Below are positions 1 to 6,236 of a stretch of DNA of 7,516 nucleotides, one piece after another (position 1 is the stretch's first letter; every line of letters begins with the position of its first letter). Made by a program: the position numbers and the translations under genes. A model generated the notes under the pieces. That model saw nothing but the letters and a program-made list of their open reading frames with translations. It was not told the origin of the DNA and did no database searches. The stretch is from Desulfuromonadales bacterium (GTDB lineage: Bacteria > Desulfobacterota > Desulfuromonadia > Desulfuromonadales > JACZKF01), in assembly GCA_014860175.1 (NCBI GenBank), contig JACZKF010000101.1:1-7516 (forward strand), written 5' to 3'.

Positions 1-1
1 A

Positions 2-310
2 CGAGATGCCCGACGCTTTTTTGCCCGCGACGGCGCTTTTCACGACCTGCTGGTGCAGGCCAGCGGCAACCAGCGCCTGGTGGAGATCTGCCAGAGCCTG
101 CGGCGACAGATGTTTCTCTATCGGACCGAGAGCGTCTTCGACCCCGAGGCGGCCGGCCGCCTGCTGGCCGACCATCGGCGAATCGTGGAGCATCTCGAAC
201 AGGGGGATGTCACGGGGATCGAGGCGGCCATCGGCGATCACCTGAAGCATGCCAAGGCCGATATCTTCCGGCGGGTCTTCGAGAAGAGTCGGGCCGCCGG
301 CGGAGGCTAG
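2..310 (+). CDS. GntR-family transcriptional regulator, FCD domain (C-terminal part only)
   Basis: The 5' end lies outside the window; 102 residues and the stop remain. They form the all-helical FCD ligand-binding domain found in FadR/PdhR/LldR-type GntR regulators. Visible marks are D10-x3-H14 in the segment RDGAFHDLL, the usual 'SGN.RL' turn (residues 21-26), H58 in DHRRIVEHL and H80 in GDHLKH. These Asp/His positions match the metal-binding set of many FCD proteins. The N-terminal winged-helix DNA-binding domain is not in view. Such proteins usually sense a carboxylate and repress a nearby catabolic or transport operon; the ligand here is unknown. The TAG stop (308-310) is the first three bases of the MITE-like element, so the native C-terminus may have been slightly different. 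The gene converges with the LysR gene. Confidence 0.85.
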   Translation, partial: RDARRFFARDGAFHDLLVQASGNQRLVEICQSLRRQMFLYRTESVFDPEAAGRLLADHRRIVEHLEQGDVTGIEAAIGDHLKHAKADIFRRVFEKSRAAGGG

Positions 311-421
311 TGTCCCGCGCGGTTAGTCCTTTCAGATATTTCTGAGCAATTTTGCCGGCTGGCAAGGCGCGTCGACGCAGACGCAACGAAGCCAGGCGGC
401 AAAAGACCGCAGGTGACACTA
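308..421. mobile_element. MITE-like element with TAGTGTC inverted ends
   Basis: This is a 114-bp non-coding element. Its ends are perfect 7-bp inverted repeats (TAGTGTC 308-314, GACACTA 415-421), and similarity extends inward (12 of 15 bases match from 309 and 420 inward). It is flanked by the direct repeat GGAGGC (302-307 and 422-427), which looks like a target-site duplication. Inside are a hairpin TCAGA-TATT-TCTGA (332-345), a 14-base stem with one mismatch (350-363 with 391-404) and a 10-bp palindrome GCGTCGACGC (369-378). No protein is encoded, so movement would need a transposase elsewhere. It fills the whole gap between two convergent genes and supplies both stop codons; its hairpins could also help end transcription from both sides. 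Multi-copy status is not testable here. Confidence 0.7.
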
Positions 422-1345
422 GGAGGCGAGGTGCATCGGGTGGGTCAGCAGAGCGGGAAAAAGGGTCTTGCGCAGCCAGATGTGAGCCGGGTCGTTGTGA
501 TGGCGCTCATGCCAGCAGATGCCATACTGCAGCTTCTCGGTCTTGACCGGCAGCGGGTGGATCAGCAGCGACTCGGCGGCGGTGGAGTTTCTCGCCACGT
601 GGTGCGGAACGATGGCCAGCAGCTGGGAGTTGCGCACCGCCGAGAAGGCGGCGTTGTAGGTCTCCACCGTCAGCTTCACCTTCAGATCGCGCAGCGGATC
701 GAGACCGTAATGGAAGGTCTCCAGCCAGCCGCCACCGGTCTTCACCACCACGTGGGAGTGATTGAACAGCTGATCAAGGGTCAGCGACTGCCCGGCTAAC
801 GGGTGCTGGGCGGCGGTGACCACCACCAGGATGTCTTCATCCACCACCCGGCGGTAGACGTTGGGGGGGAATTTGCTGTCGAGGCTGATGGCGAGATCGA
901 CCTCCCCCTGCAGCAAGGCATTTTTGGCATGCTCGTTCCAGTGCAGCAGCCGGAAAGTCACTCGGTTTTCCGCCGCATACAGCGGGGCCATCGCCTCCCC
1001 GAGGATATGCTGGCTGACAAAGCCGGGGGAGGCGATGACGAACTCCCGGGCATGCTTGAAGGGGTCGAAGGTGGCCGGCGCCATCCGGTCGAGGAGCTTG
1101 GACAGACCGGCCAGTTCGCTTTGCAGCCGCTCGGCGATCGGGGTCAGCAGCATGTCCTTGCCCGAGCGCACCAGCAAAGGATCCTGGAAGTAGTCGCGCA
1201 GCCGGGCAAAGCAGCGGCTGACGCTCGGCTGGGCCATGTTCAGCTCGATGGCGGTGGCGCCGACGCTGCGCAGCTCCAGCAGGACGTACAGGAGCTGCAG
1301 GTCCTTGAGTTTCAGGTTGTTGACCAGGGAAGAAAAGTGGACCAT
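419..1345 (-). CDS. LysR-family transcriptional regulator
   Basis: The product is 308 residues, the normal size for LysR regulators. The N-terminal winged helix-turn-helix covers about residues 13-72; the recognition region is GATAIELNMAQPSVSRCFAR (29-48), followed by the typical 'LLVRSGKDMLLTPIAERL' linker start. Residues about 100-300 form the substrate-binding effector domain. The wing sequence recalls the NodD/LeuO/NahR branch, which often responds to aromatic or acidic ligands; that is a family-level hint only. The ATG at 1343-1345 is preceded by a GAAGGGGG-type ribosome site. A longer frame reaches 1786 but runs through the upstream monooxygenase gene in another frame and is low-complexity Arg/Pro, so I reject it. 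It lies 50 bases after the ABM gene on the same strand and may be co-transcribed, possibly controlling its own operon. Its TAG stop (419-421) is the end of the MITE-like element. Confidence 0.9.
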   Translation of the reverse strand: MVHFSSLVNNLKLKDLQLLYVLLELRSVGATAIELNMAQPSVSRCFARLRDYFQDPLLVRSGKDMLLTPIAERLQSELAGLSKLLDRMAPATFDPFKHAREFVIASPGFVSQHILGEAMAPLYAAENRVTFRLLHWNEHAKNALLQGEVDLAISLDSKFPPNVYRRVVDEDILVVVTAAQHPLAGQSLTLDQLFNHSHVVVKTGGGWLETFHYGLDPLRDLKVKLTVETYNAAFSAVRNSQLLAIVPHHVARNSTAAESLLIHPLPVKTEKLQYGICWHERHHNDPAHIWLRKTLFPALLTHPMHLAS

Positions 1346-1395
1346 GGTGCCCCCTTCGGTGGCGCGACCGGGTGCACTGCCGCGGCAGCTAGACT

Positions 1396-1701
1396 TTAGA
1401 CTTCCTGCAGCACCTTCATCTGTACGCTCTCGACCAGCCCCCGGGTCTTTTCCCGGTAGGTCAGCATGTGGGGAGCTTGCCGATGGGCGTGCAGCGCCTC
1501 GGGGCTTGCCCACTTCTCCAGCAGGGACACGGTGTCGGCCTGCCGGCTCTGGGTCGGCAGGCCGGCATCGAAATCGACAGTGGCCCGATAGTCGAGGCAC
1601 CCGGGCTCGGCAAGCACCGCCGGAATGTTCTCCTGCAGGATGGCCAGATAGTCGGGCAGCTGGCCGGGGTGCAGCCGGATTTCCGCAACGACGTGGATCA
1701 T
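1396..1701 (-). CDS. ABM-type antibiotic biosynthesis monooxygenase / putative quinol monooxygenase
   Basis: The 101-residue protein matches the small ABM ferredoxin-like fold family (YgiN-like), with the expected length. The N-terminus MIHVVAEIRLHPG is the first strand, 'EPGCLDYR' (32-39) the usual turn after the first helix, and 'LLEKWASPEALHAHRQAPHM' (60-79) the hallmark segment with its His residues. Family members oxidise quinols or polyketides without cofactors, or bind haem; a small dimeric role in anaerobes is also common. A strong GGGAGGAG ribosome site sits immediately upstream of the ATG at 1699-1701. The gene begins 17 bases after the stop of the U32 gene, so the two are almost certainly one transcript, which suggests action on the same quinol-like or aromatic metabolite. 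Substrate is unknown. Confidence 0.85.
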   Translation of the reverse strand: MIHVVAEIRLHPGQLPDYLAILQENIPAVLAEPGCLDYRATVDFDAGLPTQSRQADTVSLLEKWASPEALHAHRQAPHMLTYREKTRGLVESVQMKVLQEV

Positions 1702-1718
1702 CTCTCCTCCCGAGCTGC

Positions 1719-2903
1719 TCAGGGGGCCTTCCCCTTCCCTTTTTTTGCCTCGTCCAGAATGGCGCCGACCTCTTCGATCCTCTCATCGAGGTTTTCGGGG
1801 ATGGTCACCGCCCCCATCCAGCGCTCGCACCATTGGCAGGTACCGCACCCCTTCCCCTGCACACAAGGGAGCTGCCCCTTGAGGAAAGGGTCGATGAACC
1901 CTTCGAGCTGCTGGTTGTCGACTTTGAAGCGTCCATGCTCGACCTTCTTCTTCATCACTTCGTCCCATTCCGGACGCACCGAACCGGGCTTTTCGATCAG
2001 CTCCCAGATATCCCCTTCATAGTGACCGAAGGCGTAGGCCTGGGCCAGCTTGACCACCCATTCGCTGCGCTCGGTGCGGCCGGCCAGTTTGATCAAAGAG
2101 GCGCCGGCGGCAAACAGGTGATGCACGTCCTCCGGCCGCAGCCAGGGGGCCTTGAGAGTGTAGACCGGCTGCTGCATCTTTCTCTGGGTGCAGAGAATCC
2201 GGCAGAGGTCGGGGGCGTGGTAGTCGTTGTTGCTGCGCGAGGCGTTGGCCGTATGTTCCTGGTGGTAGGCCTGCAGAACGCAGTCGGGGAGACAGGCCTC
2301 GTTTACCAGAACGATGATCGGCAGATCGGGAAAAGCCTGGTGGACCTCGGCGATGAAGCCGAAGTTGCGCGCATGCCGGTTGTCGAGCATCAGCCGGTCG
2401 ATGCCGAGGTAGTCGACCGCCTGCTGGATCCTCTCCACCGTATCGAGGTGGTTGTTGACGCTGGAGGAGACCTGCATCTGCGGAAACCAGCTCTTCATCT
2501 TCAGGCAGAGGAGCGGGTTGGTGATGGTCAGCCCGTCAACGCCGGCCGCGACCAGCGTCTTGGCTTCCTCGTAGAGCTGGTCGAGAAAGCCGGTATCCCA
2601 CTCCTTGCCGCCGATGGTGATGGCATTCCACAGGTACTCGAAGCGGATGCCGTGGCGGTGCGCTTCGGCGACGTACTCCTCGATCGGTCGGGTCATGTCG
2701 TAGGTGGTGCTGCCGGTGCGGCCGGAACCGAGAATGGAGAACTTTCTCGCCGCATAAACCTCATGGATCGGGTATTTGGTCCGCGGGTCGCGGTTGACCT
2801 CACCGAGCTGGGCCAGCAGATCGAAGTCCCAGTTGTACGGCATCTTGATGCCGCACCCCGGGGGGACCGCATACTGCCGCTCTGCCGCTTTGCTCTCACT
2901 CAT
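1719..2903 (-). CDS. U32-family Fe-S protein (UbiU/UbiV-like), function unknown
   Basis: The 394-residue protein looks like a U32 ('peptidase U32') TIM-barrel member. Relatives include UbiU/UbiV and RlhA/TrhP, which bind 4Fe-4S clusters and act in O2-independent hydroxylations rather than proteolysis. Barrel strands are visible as 'GIRFEYLWNAI' (85-95), 'GVDGLTITNPLL' (121-132), 'VSSSVN' (145-150), 'DRLMLDNRHAR' (169-179) and 'LPIIVLVNEACLPDC' (194-208). Cysteines C204, C208, C234 and C238 make a CX3C/CX3C set suited to the family cluster. A C-terminal tail adds C347-x5-C353-x2-C356-x2-C359, possibly a second cluster. The ATG at 2901-2903 is chosen because AAGGAG lies 8-9 bases upstream; an earlier ATG (2960) would add an implausible poly-Arg leader and overlap the operator. 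It is the first gene of the operon with ABM and LysR. The reaction is unknown. Confidence 0.75.
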   Translation of the reverse strand: MSESKAAERQYAVPPGCGIKMPYNWDFDLLAQLGEVNRDPRTKYPIHEVYAARKFSILGSGRTGSTTYDMTRPIEEYVAEAHRHGIRFEYLWNAITIGGKEWDTGFLDQLYEEAKTLVAAGVDGLTITNPLLCLKMKSWFPQMQVSSSVNNHLDTVERIQQAVDYLGIDRLMLDNRHARNFGFIAEVHQAFPDLPIIVLVNEACLPDCVLQAYHQEHTANASRSNNDYHAPDLCRILCTQRKMQQPVYTLKAPWLRPEDVHHLFAAGASLIKLAGRTERSEWVVKLAQAYAFGHYEGDIWELIEKPGSVRPEWDEVMKKKVEHGRFKVDNQQLEGFIDPFLKGQLPCVQGKGCGTCQWCERWMGAVTIPENLDERIEEVGAILDEAKKGKGKAP

Positions 2904-2968
2904 GTCGTTTCTCCTTCTTCTTTTCCGCCGCTTGGAAAAACGCGGCGCCCCGATTGGCATCCTCTTTT

Positions 2969-2990
2969 TTACATGTAATTTTACATGTAA
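2969..2990 (-). promoter_or_regulatory. Tandem palindromic operator, TTACATGTAA twice
   Basis: Two perfect 10-bp palindromes (2969-2978 and 2981-2990) sit 12 bp apart centre to centre, inside a direct duplication of a 12-bp unit (2967-2978, 2979-2990). They are AT-rich within a GC-rich region. They fall at the predicted transcription start and first transcribed bases of the U32 operon, the classic place for a repressor. The binder is not identified; the flanking GntR/FCD and LysR regulators are candidates. Confidence 0.6.
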
Positions 2991-2993
2991 TGG

Positions 2994-3022
2994 AGTTTAG
3001 GGGATTCCCCCCCCCCTGTCAA
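2994..3022 (-). promoter_or_regulatory. Sigma70-type promoter of the U32-ABM-LysR operon
   Basis: Read on the minus strand: TTGACA (3022-3017, perfect -35), a 17-base spacer, then TAAACT (2999-2994, four of six -10 bases). The start would be near 2987, giving a leader of about 84 bases. The spacer contains ten consecutive G's (C's on the plus strand at 3007-3016) and the odd palindrome GGGGA-T-TCCCC (3000-3010). Confidence 0.6.
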
Positions 3023-3055
3023 CCCTCAAAATAATGTTTATCGGTGCAGGAAGAT

Positions 3056-3089
3056 AGGGGGACTGTCCCTTTAAGGGGACAGTCCCCCT
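3056..3089. repeat. REP-like 14-bp inverted repeat
   Basis: AGGGGGACTGTCCC (3056-3069) is matched perfectly by its reverse complement at 3076-3089, with the 6-base loop TTTAAG. It starts 12 bases past the mobB stop and lies just upstream of the next operon's promoter. The GGGGACTGTCCC core resembles extragenic palindromes I associate with deltaproteobacteria, some linked to Y1-type (RAYT) transposases. There is no T-run on the minus-strand side, so it is not a standard intrinsic terminator, though the hairpin may stabilise the mobB 3' end. Confidence 0.65.
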
Positions 3090-3100
3090 GGTCACCAAGG

Positions 3101-3604
3101 TCAGCGCAGGAAGGTCTTCTCGATGAAGTCGGCCACCGCCGGCGGGTCGTTGAGATCGAGCACCGGCACGTCGAGCTGCAGCACCATATCGCTGGCCACC
3201 GCCACCAGGGTCGGGTCGTGTTCCTCCCCCCGGCAGAGGAGCTCTTCGCTGCGCTCGCGCCGGTTGAGCTCGATTTTTGGCAGACTGCTCTTCTTGAATC
3301 CTTCGGTCAGGACGATGTCGACATCGCGGAAGTAGGTCGCCAGCAGCTCCTCCACCGGCGGCGAGTCGGCATGTTGCTTGATCAGGGCCAACTTGGCCTG
3401 GGAGGTGATCAGCATGGTGTCGGTGCCGGCGGCGGTCAACCGGTGGCTGTCCTTGCCGGGGTGATCGATATCGAAGCGGTGAGCGTCATGCTTGATCGCT
3501 CCGACCCGGTAGCCGCGCTCCTTGAGCAGGCGGATCACCTGTTCGAGGAGGGTCGTCTTGCCGGTGCCGGATTTGGCGACGAAAGAAACAGCGGGGACGG
3601 GCAT
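3101..3604 (-). CDS. mobB: Molybdopterin-guanine dinucleotide biosynthesis adaptor protein MobB
   Basis: The 167-residue size is normal for MobB. A P-loop opens the protein: AKSGTGKTT (10-18), with Ala in place of the first Gly, as I recall for this family. Also typical are 'GAIKHDAHRFDIDHPGKDSHR' (from about residue 35) and 'VLTEGFKKSSLPKIEL' in the middle. MobB is a GTP-binding partner of MobA in adding GMP to the Mo/W-molybdopterin cofactor in the cytoplasm; it is helpful rather than essential in E. coli. The ATG at 3602-3604 has AAGGAG about 8 bases upstream. It is the last gene of the tup-moeA-mobB operon, 22 bases after moeA. No mobA lies in the window, so MobA must be encoded elsewhere. 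Confidence 0.93.
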   Translation of the reverse strand: MPVPAVSFVAKSGTGKTTLLEQVIRLLKERGYRVGAIKHDAHRFDIDHPGKDSHRLTAAGTDTMLITSQAKLALIKQHADSPPVEELLATYFRDVDIVLTEGFKKSSLPKIELNRRERSEELLCRGEEHDPTLVAVASDMVLQLDVPVLDLNDPPAVADFIEKTFLR

Positions 3605-3626
3605 CGGTCTTCTCCTTGGGCAAAAG

Positions 3627-4835
3627 TTAAAGGGCTGGGGTATCTAACAGCTGGACCATCACCTCCTCACCAGCCTCGAAGCTGGCGCGGTCGGCCGGCA
3701 AAATGGCGATGGCGTTGGCCCGCAACATCGTCTGCAGAATGCCGGTGTTCTGGTCGCCGGAGCTGGCGACCGACAACCGGCCGTCCTCCACCGTCACCGT
3801 CACCCGCATGAAATGTACCCGTCCCGGTTTCTTCTGGGCCGGCTCCCGCAGGGTCGCCCGCAGCAGCGGCCGCAGCACGTGGCGTCGCCCCATCATCTTC
3901 AACAGGGCCGGGCGGACGAAATTTTCGAAGGTGACCATGGTGGAGACCGGGTTGCCGGGGAGGGAGAAGACCGGCGTCTTCCCCTTGAGGCCAAAGGCGG
4001 TGGGGCGCCCCGGCTTGATATCGATTTTCCAGAAAAGCTGCTGCACCCCGAGTTCCGCCAGCACGTCGCGCACCAGGTCGCAGTCGCCGGCGGAGACCCC
4101 GGCGGAGGTAATCAGCGCATCGGCGGTCAGCCCCTGGGCCAGCTTCTCGCGCAGACTGGCGACGTTGTCGCGGGCGATGCCGAGCAACAGCGGCTCCCCT
4201 CCCGCCTCCTGCACGGCAATGGCCAGGGAGAGGGAGTTGCTGTTGACGATCTGCCCCGCGCCGGCGGTGTCGCCGAGTTCCACCAGTTCGTCGCCGGTCG
4301 ACAAAATGGCCACCCGCGGGCGGCGAATCACCGTCACGAACACCTGGCTGAAGGTGGCGAGCATGTTGATTTCCGGGGGGCCGAGGACCGTCCCGGCCGG
4401 CACCGCCAGGGAGCCGACCCGGACGTCCTCACCATGGAAACGGATGTGGTCGCCGGTGGCGACGGCGGCCTTGATCAGCACCTCATCCCCGGCGGCCTCA
4501 GTCTCCTCCACCGGCACCACGGCGTCGCAGCCGACCGGGATCGGCGCCCCGGTCATGATCTTCACCGCCGTACCGGCAGTGACCTCTAGCCCGTCGGCGC
4601 GACCGCCGGCAGGCAGGTAACCGGTCACCCGCAAAGCGTGCGGGCCGTGACAATCGGCGGCGCGAACGGCGTAGCCATCCATGGCCGAGTTGTCCCAGCG
4701 CGGCAGGTCCCAAGGGGCGGCGACGTCTTCGGCCAATACCCGGCCGGCCGCATTGAGCAGATGAACCCGCTCCACCCCCAGTGCAGTAATGTTCTCCAGA
4801 ATCAGTGTTCTGGCCTCTTCAAAAGCGAGCCCCAT
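3627..4835 (-). CDS. moeA: Molybdopterin molybdenumtransferase MoeA
   Basis: The 402-residue protein is full length for MoeA, which inserts molybdate or tungstate into adenylylated molybdopterin. N-terminal domains I/II carry DNSAMDGYA (48-56). The MogA-like domain III (about 170-315) has STGDEL (179-184), SAGVSAGDCD (244-253, usually SGGVSxGDYD), KPGRPTA (274-280) and SLPGNPVS (291-298). Domain IV follows from about 325. The ATG at 4833-4835 lies 5 bases past the tupC stop, and its ribosome site GAGGAG overlaps the end of tupC, which suggests translational coupling. Co-transcription with a tungstate importer suggests this MoeA copy may serve tungsten insertion, as two MoeA paralogues divide Mo and W in some organisms; that metal preference is an inference and cannot be read from the motifs. 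Confidence 0.95.
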   Translation of the reverse strand: MGLAFEEARTLILENITALGVERVHLLNAAGRVLAEDVAAPWDLPRWDNSAMDGYAVRAADCHGPHALRVTGYLPAGGRADGLEVTAGTAVKIMTGAPIPVGCDAVVPVEETEAAGDEVLIKAAVATGDHIRFHGEDVRVGSLAVPAGTVLGPPEINMLATFSQVFVTVIRRPRVAILSTGDELVELGDTAGAGQIVNSNSLSLAIAVQEAGGEPLLLGIARDNVASLREKLAQGLTADALITSAGVSAGDCDLVRDVLAELGVQQLFWKIDIKPGRPTAFGLKGKTPVFSLPGNPVSTMVTFENFVRPALLKMMGRRHVLRPLLRATLREPAQKKPGRVHFMRVTVTVEDGRLSVASSGDQNTGILQTMLRANAIAILPADRASFEAGEEVMVQLLDTPAL

Positions 4836-4840
4836 GCAGA

Positions 4841-5536
4841 TTACTCCTCAAGGTCGAGTGAAGCGTCGGCGGCAAGGGGCAACGGCCCCGTCAACTTCCC
4901 CCCACGCACTAGAATGATCTCCGCCCCCAGCCGCCGTGGCTGTCCCGGATCATGGGTAGAGAGAACCACGGTCATTCCCCCTTCCGGCAGCCGGCTCAGC
5001 CACTGTTCCAGCTCCTGCAGCCGCTCCCGGTCGAGCCCCGCCGTCGGCTCATCGAGCAGCAGCAGTTGCGGCTGCAGCGCCAGGGCCCGGGCGAGGGCGA
5101 CCCGCTGCGCCTCGCCGCCGGAGAGTTCGCCGGTCAAGCGCCGCTCAAACCCATCGAGACCGACGGCAGCCAGGGCGGCGGCGACCCGCTGGCGCCGCTC
5201 CAGCCGGCCGACCCGGCGTAGGCGCAGACCGAATTCAAGGTTCGCCTTGACGCTGCCGGCGAACAGATAAGGGGACTGCTGCACCAGCGTCACCTGGCGG
5301 CGCAGCCGCTGGCGTGTCCTGGCCCCCACCGCCTCGCCGGCCATCCAGGCCTGACCGCGCTGCGGCGCCTCGAGCAGAGCCAGCAGCCGCAGAAGAGTGC
5401 TCTTGCCGGACCCGTTGGGGCCGGCCAGAGCATAGAGTCGGCCCCGGTGGAGATCGAGACGATCGATGGCCAGAGCAAACTCCCCTTGGCGATGCTCGAT
5501 GTCGCGCAACGAAATCAATGGCTCCATGGCGCTCAC
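4841..5536 (-). CDS. tupC: Tungstate ABC transporter ATP-binding protein
   Basis: This 231-residue ABC ATPase powers the adjacent permease. It has Walker A GPNGSGKST (39-47), Q-loop VQQSPYLF (85-92), signature LSGGEAQR (138-145), Walker B LLLLDEP (158-164), D-loop AGLD (166-169) and switch STHD (193-196). It ends soon after the nucleotide domain, without the C-terminal TOBE domain that molybdate ModC proteins carry, which fits TupC. The GTG start (5534-5536) overlaps the tupB stop in a GTGA junction; an ATG three codons in (5525-5527) is an alternative start, and neither has a strong ribosome site, as expected for coupled translation. Role and name rest heavily on its neighbours. Confidence 0.88.
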   Translation of the reverse strand: MSAMEPLISLRDIEHRQGEFALAIDRLDLHRGRLYALAGPNGSGKSTLLRLLALLEAPQRGQAWMAGEAVGARTRQRLRRQVTLVQQSPYLFAGSVKANLEFGLRLRRVGRLERRQRVAAALAAVGLDGFERRLTGELSGGEAQRVALARALALQPQLLLLDEPTAGLDRERLQELEQWLSRLPEGGMTVVLSTHDPGQPRRLGAEIILVRGGKLTGPLPLAADASLDLEE

Positions 5537-6216
5537 CGGTGTTGCAGCAGGTTGAGGAAGAGGTTGACGACCAGGGCGACCGCCAGCAGCACCAGCCCTA
5601 ACGCCAGGCCGAAGGCGAACTCACCCTTGCTCGTCTCGAGGGCGATGGCGGTGGTCATGGTGCGGGTGGTCCCCCGGATGTTGCCGCCGAGCATCATCGC
5701 CACCCCGACCTCGGCGATCACCCGGCCAAAGCCGGCGACCACCGCCGCCAGCAGACCGAAGCGTACCTCCAGCAGCAGTCGCCAGGCCCCGTGCAGCCGC
5801 CCTGCCCCCAGCGTCATGGCAGTCGGCAGGATGCGGGGATCGGCGCCGGCCACTGCCGCCAGGGTGTAGTTGGCGACGATGGGGGCCGCCAGCACCGTCT
5901 GACCGATAATCATCGCCAGCGGCGTAAAAAGCAGGCCGAGGGGGCCAAAAAGTCCCTGACGGCTGAGCAGGCCGTAGATGAGCAGGCCGACCACCACCGT
6001 CGGCATGGCCATCAGCGTATTGAGCAGGGTCACGGCCAGCCGCCTCCCGGCAAAGCGCCCCAGGCCGAGGCTGACCCCGACCGGGATACCGGCCAGCGAT
6101 CCGAGGAGAATGGCGGCACCGGAAGTGTACAGAGAAGTCCAGACCGCCTGGACCACATCCGGGTCGCCGGCGACAATCAGGGCCAGGGCTGCGTGCAGAG
6201 AAAAGGGGCTATCCAT
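5533..6216 (-). CDS. tupB: Tungstate ABC transporter permease
   Basis: The 227-residue membrane protein has about five to six hydrophobic helices (roughly 21-50, 61-85, 95-122, 150-177, 200-224). A cytoplasmic coupling segment with a conserved Gly lies around 124-150 (ADPRILPTAMTLGAGRLHGA), and 'RVIAEVGVAMMLGGNI' (165-180) is typical of TupB/WtpB-like BPD permeases. It forms the inner-membrane channel for oxyanions delivered by TupA. The ATG at 6214-6216 is the first usable start, 20 bases after the tupA stop. The only good Shine-Dalgarno (AGGAG, 6238-6234) is about 17 bases away and overlaps the tupA stop, an unusually long spacing that may lower translation or signal re-initiation. Confidence 0.88.
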   Translation of the reverse strand: MDSPFSLHAALALIVAGDPDVVQAVWTSLYTSGAAILLGSLAGIPVGVSLGLGRFAGRRLAVTLLNTLMAMPTVVVGLLIYGLLSRQGLFGPLGLLFTPLAMIIGQTVLAAPIVANYTLAAVAGADPRILPTAMTLGAGRLHGAWRLLLEVRFGLLAAVVAGFGRVIAEVGVAMMLGGNIRGTTRTMTTAIALETSKGEFAFGLALGLVLLAVALVVNLFLNLLQHR

Positions 6217-6236
6217 GGACGATGCGCCGGGGGCTC

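Noticed and set aside
1377..1388. 12-bp palindrome CTGCCGCGGCAG between the ABM and LysR genes
   Set aside because: It is a short GC-only palindrome in a GC-rich genome, with no loop or T-run, so likely chance.
1346..1786. N-terminal extension of the LysR gene by 147 codons
   Set aside because: The extension is Arg/Pro-rich, overlaps the ABM gene in another frame, and would give a 455-residue protein where LysR regulators are about 300.
2904..2960. Earlier ATG for the U32 gene adding an Arg/Lys-rich leader
   Set aside because: The leader has no family counterpart, whereas the ATG at 2903 follows a good AAGGAG. The early ATG would also sit very near the predicted operator and transcription start.
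1236..2978. 580-codon open frame on the plus strand
   Set aside because: It is antisense to the ABM and U32 genes, which have clear family motifs, ribosome sites and spacing. High GC makes long shadow frames common, and the translation shows no recognisable domain.
3056..3089. Hairpin as intrinsic terminator of the mobB transcript
   Set aside because: No run of T's follows on the minus strand, so a repeat-type palindrome is the better description.
4841..6216. Molybdate transporter (ModB/ModC) instead of TupB/TupC
   Set aside because: The binding protein has TupA-type motifs and the ATPase lacks the ModC TOBE domain, so the tungstate assignment fits better, although some molybdate transport is possible.
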